DNA from: Nocardia sp. NRRL S-836
GTDB taxonomy: Bacteria; Actinomycetota; Actinomycetes; Mycobacteriales; Pseudonocardiaceae
Assembly (NCBI RefSeq): GCF_001279525.1
Contig: NZ_LGDY01000107.1
Span: 62,001-126,000, forward strand
DNA length: 64,000 nucleotides
Direction: 5' to 3'
Shown: positions 1-8,135 of the stretch, piece by piece
Layout of the letters: each line of letters begins with the position of its first letter
Position numbering within the stretch: the first letter of the stretch is position 1
The notes under the pieces: generated by a model
What the model was told of the DNA's origin: nothing
The model's database searches: none
Seen by the model: only the letters and a program-made list of their open reading frames with translations
Made by a program: the position numbers and the translations under genes

Positions 1-160
1 GCTCCTTGACCTGCCGGACCGCCTCGGCGACCACCGGGTCGTCACCGTGCTGCTCGATCCACGGCCCGAGCCGCGGGCGCGCGTAGTCGTACAGCACGAC
101 CAGCACCTGGTCCGTGGCGCTCAGCGTGCCCTCGATGTCGAGCACGACCCACTTGCTCAC
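1..160 (-). CDS. mtnC: Acireductone synthase (enolase-phosphatase E1), N-terminal part; runs off the window
   Basis: Only the first 53 codons are present; the rest lies beyond base 1. The product starts SKWVVLDIEGTLSATDQVL and continues YDYARPRLGPWIEQHG. The hhhDxEGT motif with a following Tyr-Ala-Arg-Pro stretch is typical of the HAD-type enolase-phosphatase MtnC, which converts 2,3-diketo-5-methylthiopentyl-1-phosphate to acireductone in methionine salvage. The GTG start overlaps the mtnA stop in a GTGA junction, so the two are translationally coupled, and the pairing with mtnA supports the call. Members without the full length can be confused with other HAD phosphatases, but the E-G-T after the nucleophile Asp is specific to this family. 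Confidence 0.85.
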   Translation of the reverse strand, partial: MSKWVVLDIEGTLSATDQVLVVLYDYARPRLGPWIEQHGDDPVVAEAVRQVKE

Positions 161-1158
161 CGCTGTTCTCCCTCGTAGTACTTGTCCAGCTCGCCGGCGC
201 CGAAGACCCCGCGGTCGGTCACCACGTCCGTGACGAACCGCGGCGGTGTCACGTCGAACGCCGGGTACAGCCCCTTCGCCCTGGGTGTGGCACTCGGCCG
301 GCCGAGCACCCGCAGCACCTCGGCGCCGTCGCGGTACTCGATCTCCACGTGCTCGGTCGTCGGCGCGAGGTGGTCGGGCGCCTGCACCTGGGCGTGGAAC
401 GGTACGCCGAACGCGTGTGCCGCCACGGCCAGTCCCAGTGTGCCGACCTTGTTGACGACGTGCCCATCCATGGTCACCCGATCGGCCGCCGTGACCAACG
501 CGTCGACCTCGCCGCTCTGAAGCACCGCGGCGCCCATGCCGTCGGTGATCAGCGTGGTGTCGACGCCCATCTCGATCAACGTCTCGGCCGTCAGCCGGGC
601 GCCCTGGAGATATGGGCGGGTCTCCGTGCAGAAGAACCGGAGGCGTTTGCCCTGCCGCTGGGCGGCCTTGACCGTCTCCGTGAGGTAGAGGTCGGCCCAG
701 CAGTGGGTGAGGACGGTTGCCTCGTCGGGCAGCAGGTTCGCGGTGTGCTCGCCCAGTGCCCTCGACTTGCCGCGGTACCGCTCGTCGCCGGTCCGGGCGC
801 CCTGGAGCGCCTGCGTGACGTCCTGGGCGGCGTCGACCGCCGCCAGCACGACCGCGGTGGCCTTGCGCAGGGCGTTGTTGGTGCGCCGGGTGTTCTCCAG
901 CAGCGCCGCCGCGTGCCCGAGCTGCGCGCGGGCCTCGTCGAACGGCAGGTGCTCCAGCGTGCGGGCCTTGAGGACCAGGCCGTACAGGACCGCGAAGTAC
1001 GGCCCGGAGGACTGGGTGACCATGTCCTCGATGGCCTTCGCGACGTCCTCGACCGTCCTGCACAGCACCCAGTTGCGTTCGAACGGGAACTCGCGGCGGT
1101 CGAGGATCAGCACGCCGTCGTCGGTCAGCCGCACGGAGTCGGCGAGCACCGGTTCCAT
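157..1158 (-). CDS. mtnA: S-methyl-5-thioribose-1-phosphate isomerase
   Basis: A 333-residue protein of the eIF-2B/MtnA fold and normal length for the family. It isomerises methylthioribose-1-phosphate to methylthioribulose-1-phosphate in the methionine salvage pathway (cytosolic). Visible signatures are the ETRPYLQGARLTA block, the catalytic Cys in THCWAD (about residue 153; most homologues read THCNAG), ITDGMGA, and the Asp of AADRVT followed by NKVGT. Its ATG shares one base with the TGA of the upstream flavin monooxygenase-like gene, and its TGA overlaps the GTG of mtnC, so the three form one coupled operon. The Asn-to-Trp change next to the catalytic Cys is a deviation worth noting, but the rest of the active site is intact. 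Confidence 0.93.
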   Translation of the reverse strand: MEPVLADSVRLTDDGVLILDRREFPFERNWVLCRTVEDVAKAIEDMVTQSSGPYFAVLYGLVLKARTLEHLPFDEARAQLGHAAALLENTRRTNNALRKATAVVLAAVDAAQDVTQALQGARTGDERYRGKSRALGEHTANLLPDEATVLTHCWADLYLTETVKAAQRQGKRLRFFCTETRPYLQGARLTAETLIEMGVDTTLITDGMGAAVLQSGEVDALVTAADRVTMDGHVVNKVGTLGLAVAAHAFGVPFHAQVQAPDHLAPTTEHVEIEYRDGAEVLRVLGRPSATPRAKGLYPAFDVTPPRFVTDVVTDRGVFGAGELDKYYEGEQR

Positions 1159-2258
1159 CAGCTGTACCCGGTGTGCGCGGGCCGTGCACCGGTCAGGAAG
1201 TGCTCGCCGACCTCGCGGGCCTTGTAGACGACCGGGTCGTGCAGCGTCAGCGTGCGCGCGTTGCGCCAGAAGCGGTCCACGCCGTACTTCGCCGCCGTGC
1301 CACGCGCGCCGACCTGCTCGAAGATGCGGCTGGTGACCTCGTTGACGAGCTTAGTGCTGACCACCTTGGCCGCGGAGACCTCGACGGCGACCTGGGCGCG
1401 CTTCTGCGGCGTGAGGTGCCTGCCCAGCTCGCTGGCCTCCCACAGCTGCCGCGCGGCCTCGTCGGCGAGCAATCCCGCCGCCCTGGTCTGCGCCACCATC
1501 TCGCCGTAGGCGGCGACGATGTACGGGTCCTCGGTCGCGTGCTCCACCCCGCTGAGGAACCACGGGCGGGTCTTCGTGCGGGTGTAGTCGGCGGCCTCGT
1601 CGAGCGCGCCCTCGGCGATGGCGACGTAGAGCTGCGCGAGCACGAGCTGGAACCCGATCGCGGCGAGGCTGACCCGCGGGTCCTCGTTCGGCGGCTGCAC
1701 CCCGAGGACCTCGGTGACCTCGACGTCCTCGAAGACGACCCCGCCGGACGCCGTCAGCCGCTGGCCGATGTTGTCCCAGTCGTCCAGGTAGGTGATTCCG
1801 GTCGCCCGTCCGTCGAGCAGGAAGGTGAGCTTCTCGCCGTTGTCCGTGCGCGTCGCGCTGACCACGATCCGGTCGGCGACACTCGCTCCGGTGGCGAACG
1901 TCTTGCGCCCGTTGAGCAGGAACCCGGTGCCCTTGGGCGTGAGCTCGAGGGCGGCGTCGAGCGGGTTGCTGACCCCGGCCCAGAACTCGTCGTCGTGGCG
2001 CGCGAAGGGCACGTCGAACAGCCCGCTGCGCCAGATCTGCAGGTAGTGGTACCCGAGGAGGTGCCCGACGTTGGCGTCGGCGGCCCCGACGATGCGGCCG
2101 ATCCGCTGCTGCTCGGTCCAGTCGCGGACGTTCAGCAGGCCGCTCTGGCGGAGCAGTTCCACCTCTTTGGCGGGTGGCTGGCCGGCCCGGTCCCTGTCCG
2201 CCGCGTCGGACCTGAGCGTCGCCGCGACCTGCCGCGCGACGTCCAGCCAGTTCGTCAT
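1158..2258 (-). CDS. Acyl-CoA dehydrogenase-fold flavin monooxygenase (SfnB/DszC-like)
   Basis: A 366-residue protein. Start chosen at ATG 2258 because GAGAGGAG lies just upstream; an in-frame codon ten residues earlier has no such site. The fold is that of acyl-CoA dehydrogenase: helical N-terminus, a central beta domain (SNPLDAALELTPKGTGFLLNG, KTFATGA) and a C-terminal helical bundle. It lacks the usual acyl-CoA dehydrogenase catalytic Glu region and instead resembles the reduced-flavin monooxygenases of sulfur metabolism (SfnB, SfnC, DszC). First gene of the mtnA-mtnC operon, with a one-base stop/start overlap to mtnA. The context suggests oxidation of a sulfur compound tied to methylthio salvage; the substrate is unknown. 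A true acyl-CoA dehydrogenase is less likely. Confidence 0.75.
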   Translation of the reverse strand: MTNWLDVARQVAATLRSDAADRDRAGQPPAKEVELLRQSGLLNVRDWTEQQRIGRIVGAADANVGHLLGYHYLQIWRSGLFDVPFARHDDEFWAGVSNPLDAALELTPKGTGFLLNGRKTFATGASVADRIVVSATRTDNGEKLTFLLDGRATGITYLDDWDNIGQRLTASGGVVFEDVEVTEVLGVQPPNEDPRVSLAAIGFQLVLAQLYVAIAEGALDEAADYTRTKTRPWFLSGVEHATEDPYIVAAYGEMVAQTRAAGLLADEAARQLWEASELGRHLTPQKRAQVAVEVSAAKVVSTKLVNEVTSRIFEQVGARGTAAKYGVDRFWRNARTLTLHDPVVYKAREVGEHFLTGARPAHTGYS

Positions 2259-2357
2259 CCCTGCTCCTCTCGGTGGTACCCGTGCCAACTTACTTCGTCA
2301 CACCACCGGGCTAACCACGATGTGAGAAGGACGTCCGGCTGGCAGACTGCTCAGCGG

Positions 2358-2372
2358 CCCCGGTCTCCGGGG
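2358..2372 (+). other. Small hairpin in the cold-shock gene leader
   Basis: CCCCGG-TCT-CCGGGG forms a perfect 6-bp stem with a 3-base loop, ending ten bases before the GAGGAG ribosome binding site of the cold-shock gene. Position fits a thermosensitive leader structure that could modulate access to the site; this role is inference. Confidence 0.4.
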
Positions 2373-2397
2373 TAACAACATCTGAGGAGCATTTCGC

Positions 2398-2601
2398 ATG
2401 GCGCAGGGCACTGTTAAGTGGTTCAACGGCGAGAAGGGCTTCGGCTTCATCGCTCAGGACGGCGGCGGTCCGGACGTCTTCGTCCACTACTCGCAGATCG
2501 AGGGCAACGGCTTCCGCTCGCTCGACGAGCAGCAGCGCGTGGAGTTCGAGATCGGTCAGGGCCAGAAGGGACCACAGGCGCAGGCCGTCCGCGCCATCTG
2601 A
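2398..2601 (+). CDS. Cold-shock domain RNA chaperone (CspA family)
   Basis: A 67-residue single cold-shock domain, the usual size for CspA-type proteins. RNP1 (KGFGFI, about residues 13-18) and RNP2 (DVFVHY, about 26-31) are both present, and the N-terminus [17 protein letters not shown] is canonical. These proteins bind single-stranded RNA and DNA and melt secondary structure in the cytosol. GAGGAG lies 8 bases before the ATG. The gene is monocistronic, preceded by a leader hairpin and followed closely by a strong intrinsic terminator at 2620-2650. Confidence 0.97.
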   Translation: MAQGTVKWFNGEKGFGFIAQDGGGPDVFVHYSQIEGNGFRSLDEQQRVEFEIGQGQKGPQAQAVRAI

Positions 2602-2619
2602 TCCAGCTTCGCACCACGG

Positions 2620-2650
2620 CCCGCTCAGCCCCGCTGGGCGGGCTTCTTTC
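2620..2650 (+). terminator. Intrinsic terminator of the cold-shock gene
   Basis: CCCGCTCAGC-CCC-GCTGGGCGGG forms a 10-bp stem (one G-U pair) with a three-base loop, followed by CTTCTTTC. It sits 18 bases after the cold-shock stop codon. It would also read as a hairpin for anything coming from the opposite strand. Confidence 0.85.
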
Positions 2651-2834
2651 GCGTCCGGACCAGGTCGACCACGAGCGCGACCGTGAGCAGGAGCGCGGCG
2701 CCGTCGGTGACGAGCGACGGCAGGACGCCCAGCGGGCCGAACTCCTCGGTCGCGGCCTGGCCGGCTCCAGCCGGGTCGGCGCCCGCGAGCCGTACCCACA
2801 GTGTTAAACGTCCACACGGCTGAAGATGTTTCAT
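2625..2834 (-). CDS. Possible small single-pass membrane protein
   Basis: A 69-codon frame from ATG 2834, with GGGTGA close upstream. The C-terminal half holds one hydrophobic segment (SLVTDGAALLLTVALVVDL) followed by a basic tail RTRKKPAQRG, the layout of a small inner-membrane protein with a cytoplasmic C-terminus. Codon use from residue 12 on looks like the neighbouring genes, but the first twelve codons include TTA and other rare triplets, so the true start may differ. It overlaps the cold-shock terminator and would be divergent from the PLC-like gene. No family recognised. Confidence 0.35.
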   Translation of the reverse strand: MKHLQPCGRLTLWVRLAGADPAGAGQAATEEFGPLGVLPSLVTDGAALLLTVALVVDLVRTRKKPAQRG

Positions 2835-2863
2835 GTTTCACCCGCGTACGTGACGCTGTGAGG

Positions 2864-4072
2864 ATGCGACACCTCCCTGCCATCGCAGCCGCGCTGCTGC
2901 TCCCGTTGGTGCCCGTCGCCACCGCCACCCCGGCGCAGGCGGCCCCGAGCGGCACGTTCTACGTCACCGGTGTCCGCACCGGCCTCAACGTCGCCCAGAG
3001 CGGCACCGGACTCGCCCTGCACCGTCCCAAGGGCAACGAGGACCACCAGCAGTGGCGGCTCGCGGACGGGAGGTTCGAGAACACCGACTCGCCGGGCCAG
3101 TGCATCACCCGCCAGCTCACCATGGCGCCGTGCGCCCAGGCTGACACGGTCCACGAGCTGAGGCAGTCCGGCGACCAGTGGGAGGTCTTCGCGCTCGGCG
3201 GTGAGACCCGCTGGTACCTGACGCCCACCACCGGGAGCACGAGCCCGATGCCGGCCGATCCGCGGCTCGACCAGATGACGTTCCTGACCGCCCACAACGC
3301 CTACGCGAACGGGGTCGACGGCGGGTTCGCGCCACCGTTCGTCAACCTCGCCAAGAACCAGACCCGCGGCATCGTGCAGCAGCTCGGCGACGGCGTCCGC
3401 GGGTTCATGCTCGACGTCCACCAGACGCCCGACGGCGCGATCCTGTGCCACAACAGCTGCACGCTCGTCAGCCGGCCGGTCGCGCTCAACGTCGACCTCC
3501 AGCGCATCGTCGACTTCCTGCGCGCCAACCGTTCCGAGATCGTCACGGTGTTCCTGGAGGACTACGTCGACGCCGCCACGCTGCGTGCCGAGCTGCGCAA
3601 GGTCGCGGGGCTGGACGAGGTGCTCAACCGCGCCGAGGGCGTCCGGGAGAACGGCTGGCCGACCCGCAGCCGGGTCCTGGCGAGCAACAAGCGGCTGCTG
3701 ATCTTCACCGACCACGGCAAGGACGGCCGCGAGGACTCCGGTGTGCTGTACCAAAAGGACTGGACGGTCGAGAACTACTGGTCGATGGGGCCGGGCGTGG
3801 GCACCTCGGACTGGTCCTGTTACAGCCGATGGGATGACAAACCGCTCACGGCCACGGACCGCTTCCAGCCGTTGTTCGTCATGAACCACTTCCGGGACGT
3901 CCCGTTCACCGGCACCGCCACGACGGACAACGGCAAGCTGCTGAACCGGGCGCAGCAGTTCTGCCAACCGGCCGCGCGCAAGAAGCCGAACTTCCTGGCG
4001 GTCGACCTCTACCACCTGGGCAACGCGGCCGCGGCCGTCAACCAGCTGAACACATACGTATATGGTCCGTAG
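2864..4072 (+). CDS. Secreted PI-PLC X-domain-like protein with N-terminal beta-rich region
   Basis: A 402-residue secreted protein starting at ATG 2864, where a signal peptide begins (MRHLPAIAAALLLPLVP, cleavage after AQA, about residue 26). Residues about 30-125 (FYVTGVRTGLNVAQSG, HQQWRLADGRF) look like a ricin-type or beta-trefoil module. From about residue 140 the PI-PLC-like phosphodiesterase barrel follows: TFLTAHNAYANG carries the first active-site His, DGVRGFMLDVH a metal or base residue, ILCHNSC the second His, and IVTVFLEDYVD a further barrel strand. Bacterial homologues cleave glycerophosphodiester or phosphoinositide bonds without calcium. Several Cys residues fit disulfides outside the cell. 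The substrate cannot be told. No operon partner; the downstream aminotransferase starts 30 bases later but has its own likely promoter. Confidence 0.8.
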   Translation: MRHLPAIAAALLLPLVPVATATPAQAAPSGTFYVTGVRTGLNVAQSGTGLALHRPKGNEDHQQWRLADGRFENTDSPGQCITRQLTMAPCAQADTVHELRQSGDQWEVFALGGETRWYLTPTTGSTSPMPADPRLDQMTFLTAHNAYANGVDGGFAPPFVNLAKNQTRGIVQQLGDGVRGFMLDVHQTPDGAILCHNSCTLVSRPVALNVDLQRIVDFLRANRSEIVTVFLEDYVDAATLRAELRKVAGLDEVLNRAEGVRENGWPTRSRVLASNKRLLIFTDHGKDGREDSGVLYQKDWTVENYWSMGPGVGTSDWSCYSRWDDKPLTATDRFQPLFVMNHFRDVPFTGTATTDNGKLLNRAQQFCQPAARKKPNFLAVDLYHLGNAAAAVNQLNTYVYGP

Positions 4073-4102
4073 CCCAAATGCTGGGAGTTGTACGCTCCGC
4101 GC

Positions 4103-5182
4103 ATGGCCTCGATCCTGTTCACGCGCGGAGCGCCCTCTCTCGACATCATCGACCAGGAGGGCCTGCGCGACGCGGCGCAACAGGCCTTCACGAACGACCC
4201 CGGCGGCACGTTCGCGTACGGCACGAGCGTGGGCTACGAGCCGCTGCGCGCGTGGATCGCGGAGCAGCACGGCGTGGAGCCCGAGCAGGTGCTCGTCACC
4301 AACGGCTCGATGCAGGCGGACGCGTTCCTGTTCGAGCTGCTCGTGCAGCCCGGTGACGACGTGGTGGTCGAGGCGCCGACGTACGACCGCACGCTGCTGA
4401 ACCTGCGCCAGCGCGGTGCGAAGATCCACGCCATCGAGCTGGAGACCGACGGCATCAACGTCGACGCGCTGGAGGAGCTGCTGGAGAGCGGTGTGCGGCC
4501 CTCGCTCGCGCACATCATCCCGAACTTCCACAACCCGGCCGGTTACACGCTGTCCGAGGCCAAGCGCGCGCGGTTGCTGGAGCTCGCGGCCAAGTTCGGC
4601 TTCGTGCTGTTCGAGGACGACCCGTACATCAAGGTGCGGTTCGAGGGCGAGCCGCTGCCGACGATGCTGTCGCAGGACAAGAACGAGAAGGTCGTCTACG
4701 CGTCGTCGTTCTCGAAGACCATGGCGCCCGGCATCCGCTGCGGCTACCTGGTGGGGCCGAAGGACGTCATCAAGAAGGTCCAGGACATCGCCACCACCAC
4801 GTACATCTCGCCGAACATGGTGGCGCAGTCGATCGTGAACGCCTACTGCCGTTCCGGTCGTCTCGACGAGTCGGTCGTCAACGTGCGCACGGCCCTGCGC
4901 GCGCGCCGGGACGCCCTCGTCTCCGCGTTGCGGCGCGAGCTGCCCGAGGCCGTGTTCTCCGCGCCGCAGGGTGGTTACTTCATGTGGGTCGAGCTGCCGG
5001 GCGTGTCGATCGAGCAGCTCGTGCCGGTCGCCAAGGAGCACGGCGTCGAGTTCGTGAAGGGCTCCGACTTCCTGCTGGAGGGCGGTGACAACGAGATGCG
5101 CCTCGCGTTCTCCGGTGTCACGCCCGAGCAGATCGACGAGGGCATCACGCGTCTTGCCGCGGCGGTCCGCTCGCTTTCCTGA
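4103..5182 (+). CDS. PLP-dependent aminotransferase, class I/II (2-aminoadipate/aromatic aminotransferase type)
   Basis: A 359-residue fold-type I aminotransferase. ATG 4103 was preferred; an in-frame TTG five codons earlier would sit on top of the GGGAG site. Key features: YGTSVGYEPLRAWIAE near the N-terminus, TNGSMQADAFLFE for phosphate contact, PNFHNPAGYTLS, FEDDPY with the pyridine-binding Asp, ASSFSKTMAPGIRCGY with the Schiff-base Lys, and a C-terminal QGGYFMWVELP block. This arrangement matches the LysN/ARO8-like group that transaminates 2-aminoadipate and aromatic or branched amino acids. Its 3' end overlaps the convergent glycosyltransferase gene by 38 bp. Confidence 0.88.
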   Translation: MASILFTRGAPSLDIIDQEGLRDAAQQAFTNDPGGTFAYGTSVGYEPLRAWIAEQHGVEPEQVLVTNGSMQADAFLFELLVQPGDDVVVEAPTYDRTLLNLRQRGAKIHAIELETDGINVDALEELLESGVRPSLAHIIPNFHNPAGYTLSEAKRARLLELAAKFGFVLFEDDPYIKVRFEGEPLPTMLSQDKNEKVVYASSFSKTMAPGIRCGYLVGPKDVIKKVQDIATTTYISPNMVAQSIVNAYCRSGRLDESVVNVRTALRARRDALVSALRRELPEAVFSAPQGGYFMWVELPGVSIEQLVPVAKEHGVEFVKGSDFLLEGGDNEMRLAFSGVTPEQIDEGITRLAAAVRSLS

Positions 5183-5972
5183 TCTGCGCCTCCAGGTGCT
5201 TCGGCAGTGCGCTGCGCTGCCGGAGCGCCTGGCGCAGGCGGGGCACGGCCGCGCGGAACGCCGCCGGGTCCCTCAGCGAGTCGGCCAGTGCGCGGTGCAC
5301 CGGCCGGCGCATCCACGACGTGAGCACGGCGTTGCGCCGTTGGACGATCTCGCCGTCCGACGCCCGTTCCGAGGCCGGGTGGTGGTGCGCCACGACGTCC
5401 TCGACGTAGCAGAGCGCCCACCCCGCGGCCGCGAGGTCCCACGACAGCAGCGTTTCCTCGCCTCGAAAGAACAGCACCGGGCTGAACCCGCCGACCTCCT
5501 CGAACGCCTGCCGCCGCACGATCGCCGAGCAGGCCAGGAACCCCAGCACCGCGGGCCCGGCCACCCCCTCGCCCAGCGGGCTGTGCCGCAGCAGCGGCGT
5601 GATCGGGTCCGGTTTCTCCTCCGGTCCCACGAGCGTGCGTGCCGCGATCACCGCGAGGTCCGGGTGGTCGTCGAAGATCTGCTCGGCCCGGCCGAGCGCG
5701 TCCGGTGCCCACCACGAGTCGTCGTCCGCGAAGGCCACGAACGGCGTGCGCGCCGCACGCACCCCGAGGTTGCGTCCGACCGCGCCGAGGTTCACCGGCG
5801 ACTCCAGCACGCGGACCAGCGGGAACTCCTCCCGCACACGCGCGACCGTGGCGTCGTTGGAGGCGTTGTCGACCACGATCACCGGCACCCGCAGCGGACA
5901 GAGGTGCGCGAGGGTCCGCATGAGGCGGTCCGCGCGGTCGCGGGTGGCGATGACGACGGTCGTACGGGGCAT
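5145..5972 (-). CDS. Family 2 glycosyltransferase
   Basis: A 275-residue GT-A enzyme. The N-terminus TTVVIATRDRADRL starts the nucleotide-binding fold, VIVVDNASNDAT follows, and FADDDSWW (about residues 80-87) carries the DxD-type metal/nucleotide-sugar motif. LLSWDLAAAGWALCYVEDVVAHHHP matches the acceptor/catalytic ED region of rhamnosyl- and similar inverting transferases. No membrane segment is seen, so it acts at the cytosolic face. The last 38 bp overlap the convergent aminotransferase. Sugar and acceptor unknown. Confidence 0.88.
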   Translation of the reverse strand: MPRTTVVIATRDRADRLMRTLAHLCPLRVPVIVVDNASNDATVARVREEFPLVRVLESPVNLGAVGRNLGVRAARTPFVAFADDDSWWAPDALGRAEQIFDDHPDLAVIAARTLVGPEEKPDPITPLLRHSPLGEGVAGPAVLGFLACSAIVRRQAFEEVGGFSPVLFFRGEETLLSWDLAAAGWALCYVEDVVAHHHPASERASDGEIVQRRNAVLTSWMRRPVHRALADSLRDPAAFRAAVPRLRQALRQRSALPKHLEAQIRKASGPPRQDA

Positions 5973-6017
5973 GTACGTCGTCTACCCCGCAGCCCGCCGA
6001 CCACACTTGGCGCTCAC

Positions 6018-6044
6018 TGACAGAAAATCTGGCAGTTACTGTCA
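6018..6044 (+). promoter_or_regulatory. Tandem overlapping TetR-type operator
   Basis: TGACAG-aaaat-CTGGCA (6018-6033) and TGGCAG-tta-CTGTCA (6030-6044) are two near-palindromes sharing four bases, ending 20 bases before the GTG start of the TetR gene. This is the usual place and shape for autoregulation by two TetR dimers. Binding is inferred from position. Confidence 0.6.
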
Positions 6045-6064
6045 TCTCAAGCTACGTTGACGGC

Positions 6065-6643
6065 GTGCAGACGCTCACGACCCGCGCCGCGAAGGACCTG
6101 CGCACCCGTCTCGCGATCCAGGAGGCGGCCATCGCACTGTGCCTCGACCACGGTTTCGCCGCCACCTCCACGAAGGCGATCGCCGACCGCGCCGGGGTGT
6201 CCGAGCGCACGCTGTTCCGCACGTTCGGCACCAAGGCCGCGATCTTCTGGTACGACGCGTTCCTCAGCCGGGTCGTGCGCGCGCTGCGGATGGGCCCGGA
6301 TCCCGTTGCGGCACTGGTGAAAGCGGTGCACGCCGCGGTCGACACGATCACGCCGGAGCAGTGGGCGCTCGAACTGGGCCGCCGCGCCGTGATCGCGCGC
6401 GAGCCCGACCTCATCGCCACCGGCACCCAGGAGCTCAGGGCGGGCGCCGAGAGCATCGCCGCCCTCCTCACACCCCCGCTGGCCTCCCCCGCACAGGCCT
6501 TCGACCTGCTGCTCTTCGCACGGTTCGCGGTGGCCGGGTTCGGTGTCGTGCCGATCCACGCCGACACCACCCCGGCCGAGTGGGGCGCGGAACTGGAACG
6601 CGTGGCGCACAAGGCCGCGCACGGCGCACTGGAGCACCGATGA
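6065..6643 (+). CDS. TetR family transcriptional regulator
   Basis: A 192-residue regulator with the helix-turn-helix in residues about 15-62 (AIQEAAIALCLDHGFAATST, KAIADRAGVSERTLFRTFGTK). The rest is a ligand-binding helical domain with no close relative that I recognise. GTG start at 6065 follows a double palindrome that is probably its own operator. The stop overlaps the ATG of the flavin oxidase gene (ATGA), so regulator and enzyme are coupled and the oxidase is the likely target. Confidence 0.92.
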   Translation: MQTLTTRAAKDLRTRLAIQEAAIALCLDHGFAATSTKAIADRAGVSERTLFRTFGTKAAIFWYDAFLSRVVRALRMGPDPVAALVKAVHAAVDTITPEQWALELGRRAVIAREPDLIATGTQELRAGAESIAALLTPPLASPAQAFDLLLFARFAVAGFGVVPIHADTTPAEWGAELERVAHKAAHGALEHR

Positions 6644-7971
6644 CACTGCCGAACCTGATCACCGATCCGAACACGCTGGCGGGCCTGAGCCACGACGAGG
6701 CCGAGTGGGCGCCGACGGGCACGCCGTGGGCCGCGTTCCGGCCACAGTCCACAGCGGACGTCCAGGAGGCGGTGAGGCACTGCGCCGCCAACAACATCCC
6801 GATCGTGCCGCGCGGCGCGGGCACCGGCCTGTCCGGCGGCGCGAACGCCGTCGACGGCTGCCTGGTGCTCGACCTGAGCCGGATGAACCAGGTCCTGGAG
6901 ATCGACCAGGACAACCTGCTCGCCGTCGTGCAGCCCGGCGTGGTCAACGACGACCTCAAGAAAGCCGTTGCCGCGCACGGGCTCTGGTACCCGCCGGACC
7001 CGGCCAGCTCGCCGTGGTCGACCATCGGCGGCAACGTCGCCACCAACGCGGGCGGCCTGTGCTGCCTGAAGTACGGCGTCACCCGCGACTACGTCCTCGG
7101 CCTGGAGGTCGTCATGGGCGGTCCCGTCGCGTACGGCACCGCCGTCCGGCTGGGGCACCGCACCACCAAGGGCGTCGCCGGCTACGACCTGACCAGCCTG
7201 CTCGTCGGCTCGGAGGGCACGCTCGGCGTAGTCACCGAGATCACCCTGCGGCTGCGTCCCGCTCCCCGGCAGCAGGCCACGGTCGTCGGCGCGTTCGCCG
7301 GCCTGGTCGACGCCGGTCGCGCCGTGGCGTCGAGCACGCGGCGCGGCCTGCAGCCCGCCGCGCTGGAGCTGATCGACCGCGCGTGCCTGCAGGCGGTCGA
7401 GGACTGGAAGCACCTCGGCATCGACCCCGGCACCGAGGCGATGCTCCTGGCCCGCGCGGACACGGCGGAGGACGCGGACGGCCTGGTCGCCGCGTTCACC
7501 GACGCCGGAGCCCTGTGGACCGAGCGCTCCACCGACTCGACCGAGGCGGAGGCGCTCTTCGCCGCGCGCCGCCTCACCTACCCCGCGCTGGAGCGCCTCG
7601 GCCCGCTGCTCACCGAGGACGTGTGCGTGCCACGCTCCGAGGTCCCCGCGATGCTCGCCAGGGTCGAGGAGATCGGCGCGCGCCACGGCGTCCGGATCGC
7701 CACCATCGCCCACGCGGGTGACGGCAACCTGCACCCGTTGCTCATCACCCCGCCCGGCGACGACAACGCCCGGCTCGCCGCACAGGCCGCGTTCGACGAC
7801 ATCATCGACGCCGCCCTCACCCTCGGCGGCACCGTCACCGGCGAACACGGCGTCGGCCTGCTCAAACGCGACGGCATGATCCGCGAGCTCGGCCCCGACG
7901 CGCACGCCGTGCAGAACGCGCTGAAGGCCACCCTCGACCCGTTGCACCTCTTCAACCCCGGCAAGGCCTGA
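6640..7971 (+). CDS. FAD-linked oxidase, GlcD/D-lactate dehydrogenase type
   Basis: A 443-residue flavoprotein of the PCMH/vanillyl-alcohol oxidase superfamily. The FAD-binding half (about residues 30-210) shows FRPQSTADVQEAV, PRGAGTGLSGGAN, TIGGNVATNAGG, KYGVTRDYVLGLEVV, GYDLTSLLVGSEGTLGVV. The C-terminal FAD-oxidase domain ends with HAGDGNLHPL, GEHGVGLLKR and LFNPGKA, a complete set for glycolate or D-2-hydroxyacid dehydrogenases. It would oxidise a 2-hydroxyacid to the 2-oxoacid in the cytosol or at the membrane. No GlcE/GlcF partners follow. Coupled to the TetR gene through a 4-bp overlap and followed by a long perfect hairpin. Confidence 0.9.
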   Translation: MTLPNLITDPNTLAGLSHDEAEWAPTGTPWAAFRPQSTADVQEAVRHCAANNIPIVPRGAGTGLSGGANAVDGCLVLDLSRMNQVLEIDQDNLLAVVQPGVVNDDLKKAVAAHGLWYPPDPASSPWSTIGGNVATNAGGLCCLKYGVTRDYVLGLEVVMGGPVAYGTAVRLGHRTTKGVAGYDLTSLLVGSEGTLGVVTEITLRLRPAPRQQATVVGAFAGLVDAGRAVASSTRRGLQPAALELIDRACLQAVEDWKHLGIDPGTEAMLLARADTAEDADGLVAAFTDAGALWTERSTDSTEAEALFAARRLTYPALERLGPLLTEDVCVPRSEVPAMLARVEEIGARHGVRIATIAHAGDGNLHPLLITPPGDDNARLAAQAAFDDIIDAALTLGGTVTGEHGVGLLKRDGMIRELGPDAHAVQNALKATLDPLHLFNPGKA

Positions 7972-7993
7972 GCGCCGCACCCGCTCCCCGGAT

Positions 7994-8046
7994 GTCACGC
8001 GGGGGCCCCGCGTTCCCCTGAGGGGCACGCGGGGCCCCCGCGTGAC
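7994..8046 (+). terminator. Long perfect hairpin after the flavin oxidase gene
   Basis: A 19-bp perfect inverted repeat (7994-8012 with 8028-8046) around a loop that itself contains CCCC-TGA-GGGG. There is no T run, as is common for actinobacterial terminators. It starts 22 bases after the oxidase stop and separates that operon from the MarR operon. Confidence 0.75.
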
Positions 8047-8112
8047 GTGAAACGGCAGGCCGGGCGTCTGCCGCGCCACATCCGCTGGACCCGAGGGCGG
8101 CCCCGAGATACC

Positions 8113-8135
8113 GTGTACACAAATGATTAGTACAC
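8113..8135 (+). promoter_or_regulatory. Palindrome across the MarR start codon
   Basis: GTGTAC and GTACAC are perfect inverted arms 11 bases apart, and the ATG of the MarR gene lies between them. No ribosome binding site precedes the ATG, so the transcript may be leaderless, with the operator covering the transcription start. Binding of the regulator to its own gene is inferred. Confidence 0.55.

Noticed and set aside
6065..6643. TetR gene as part of a prophage or resistance island
   Set aside because: Base composition matches the surroundings and no integrase, attachment repeat or phage gene is seen.
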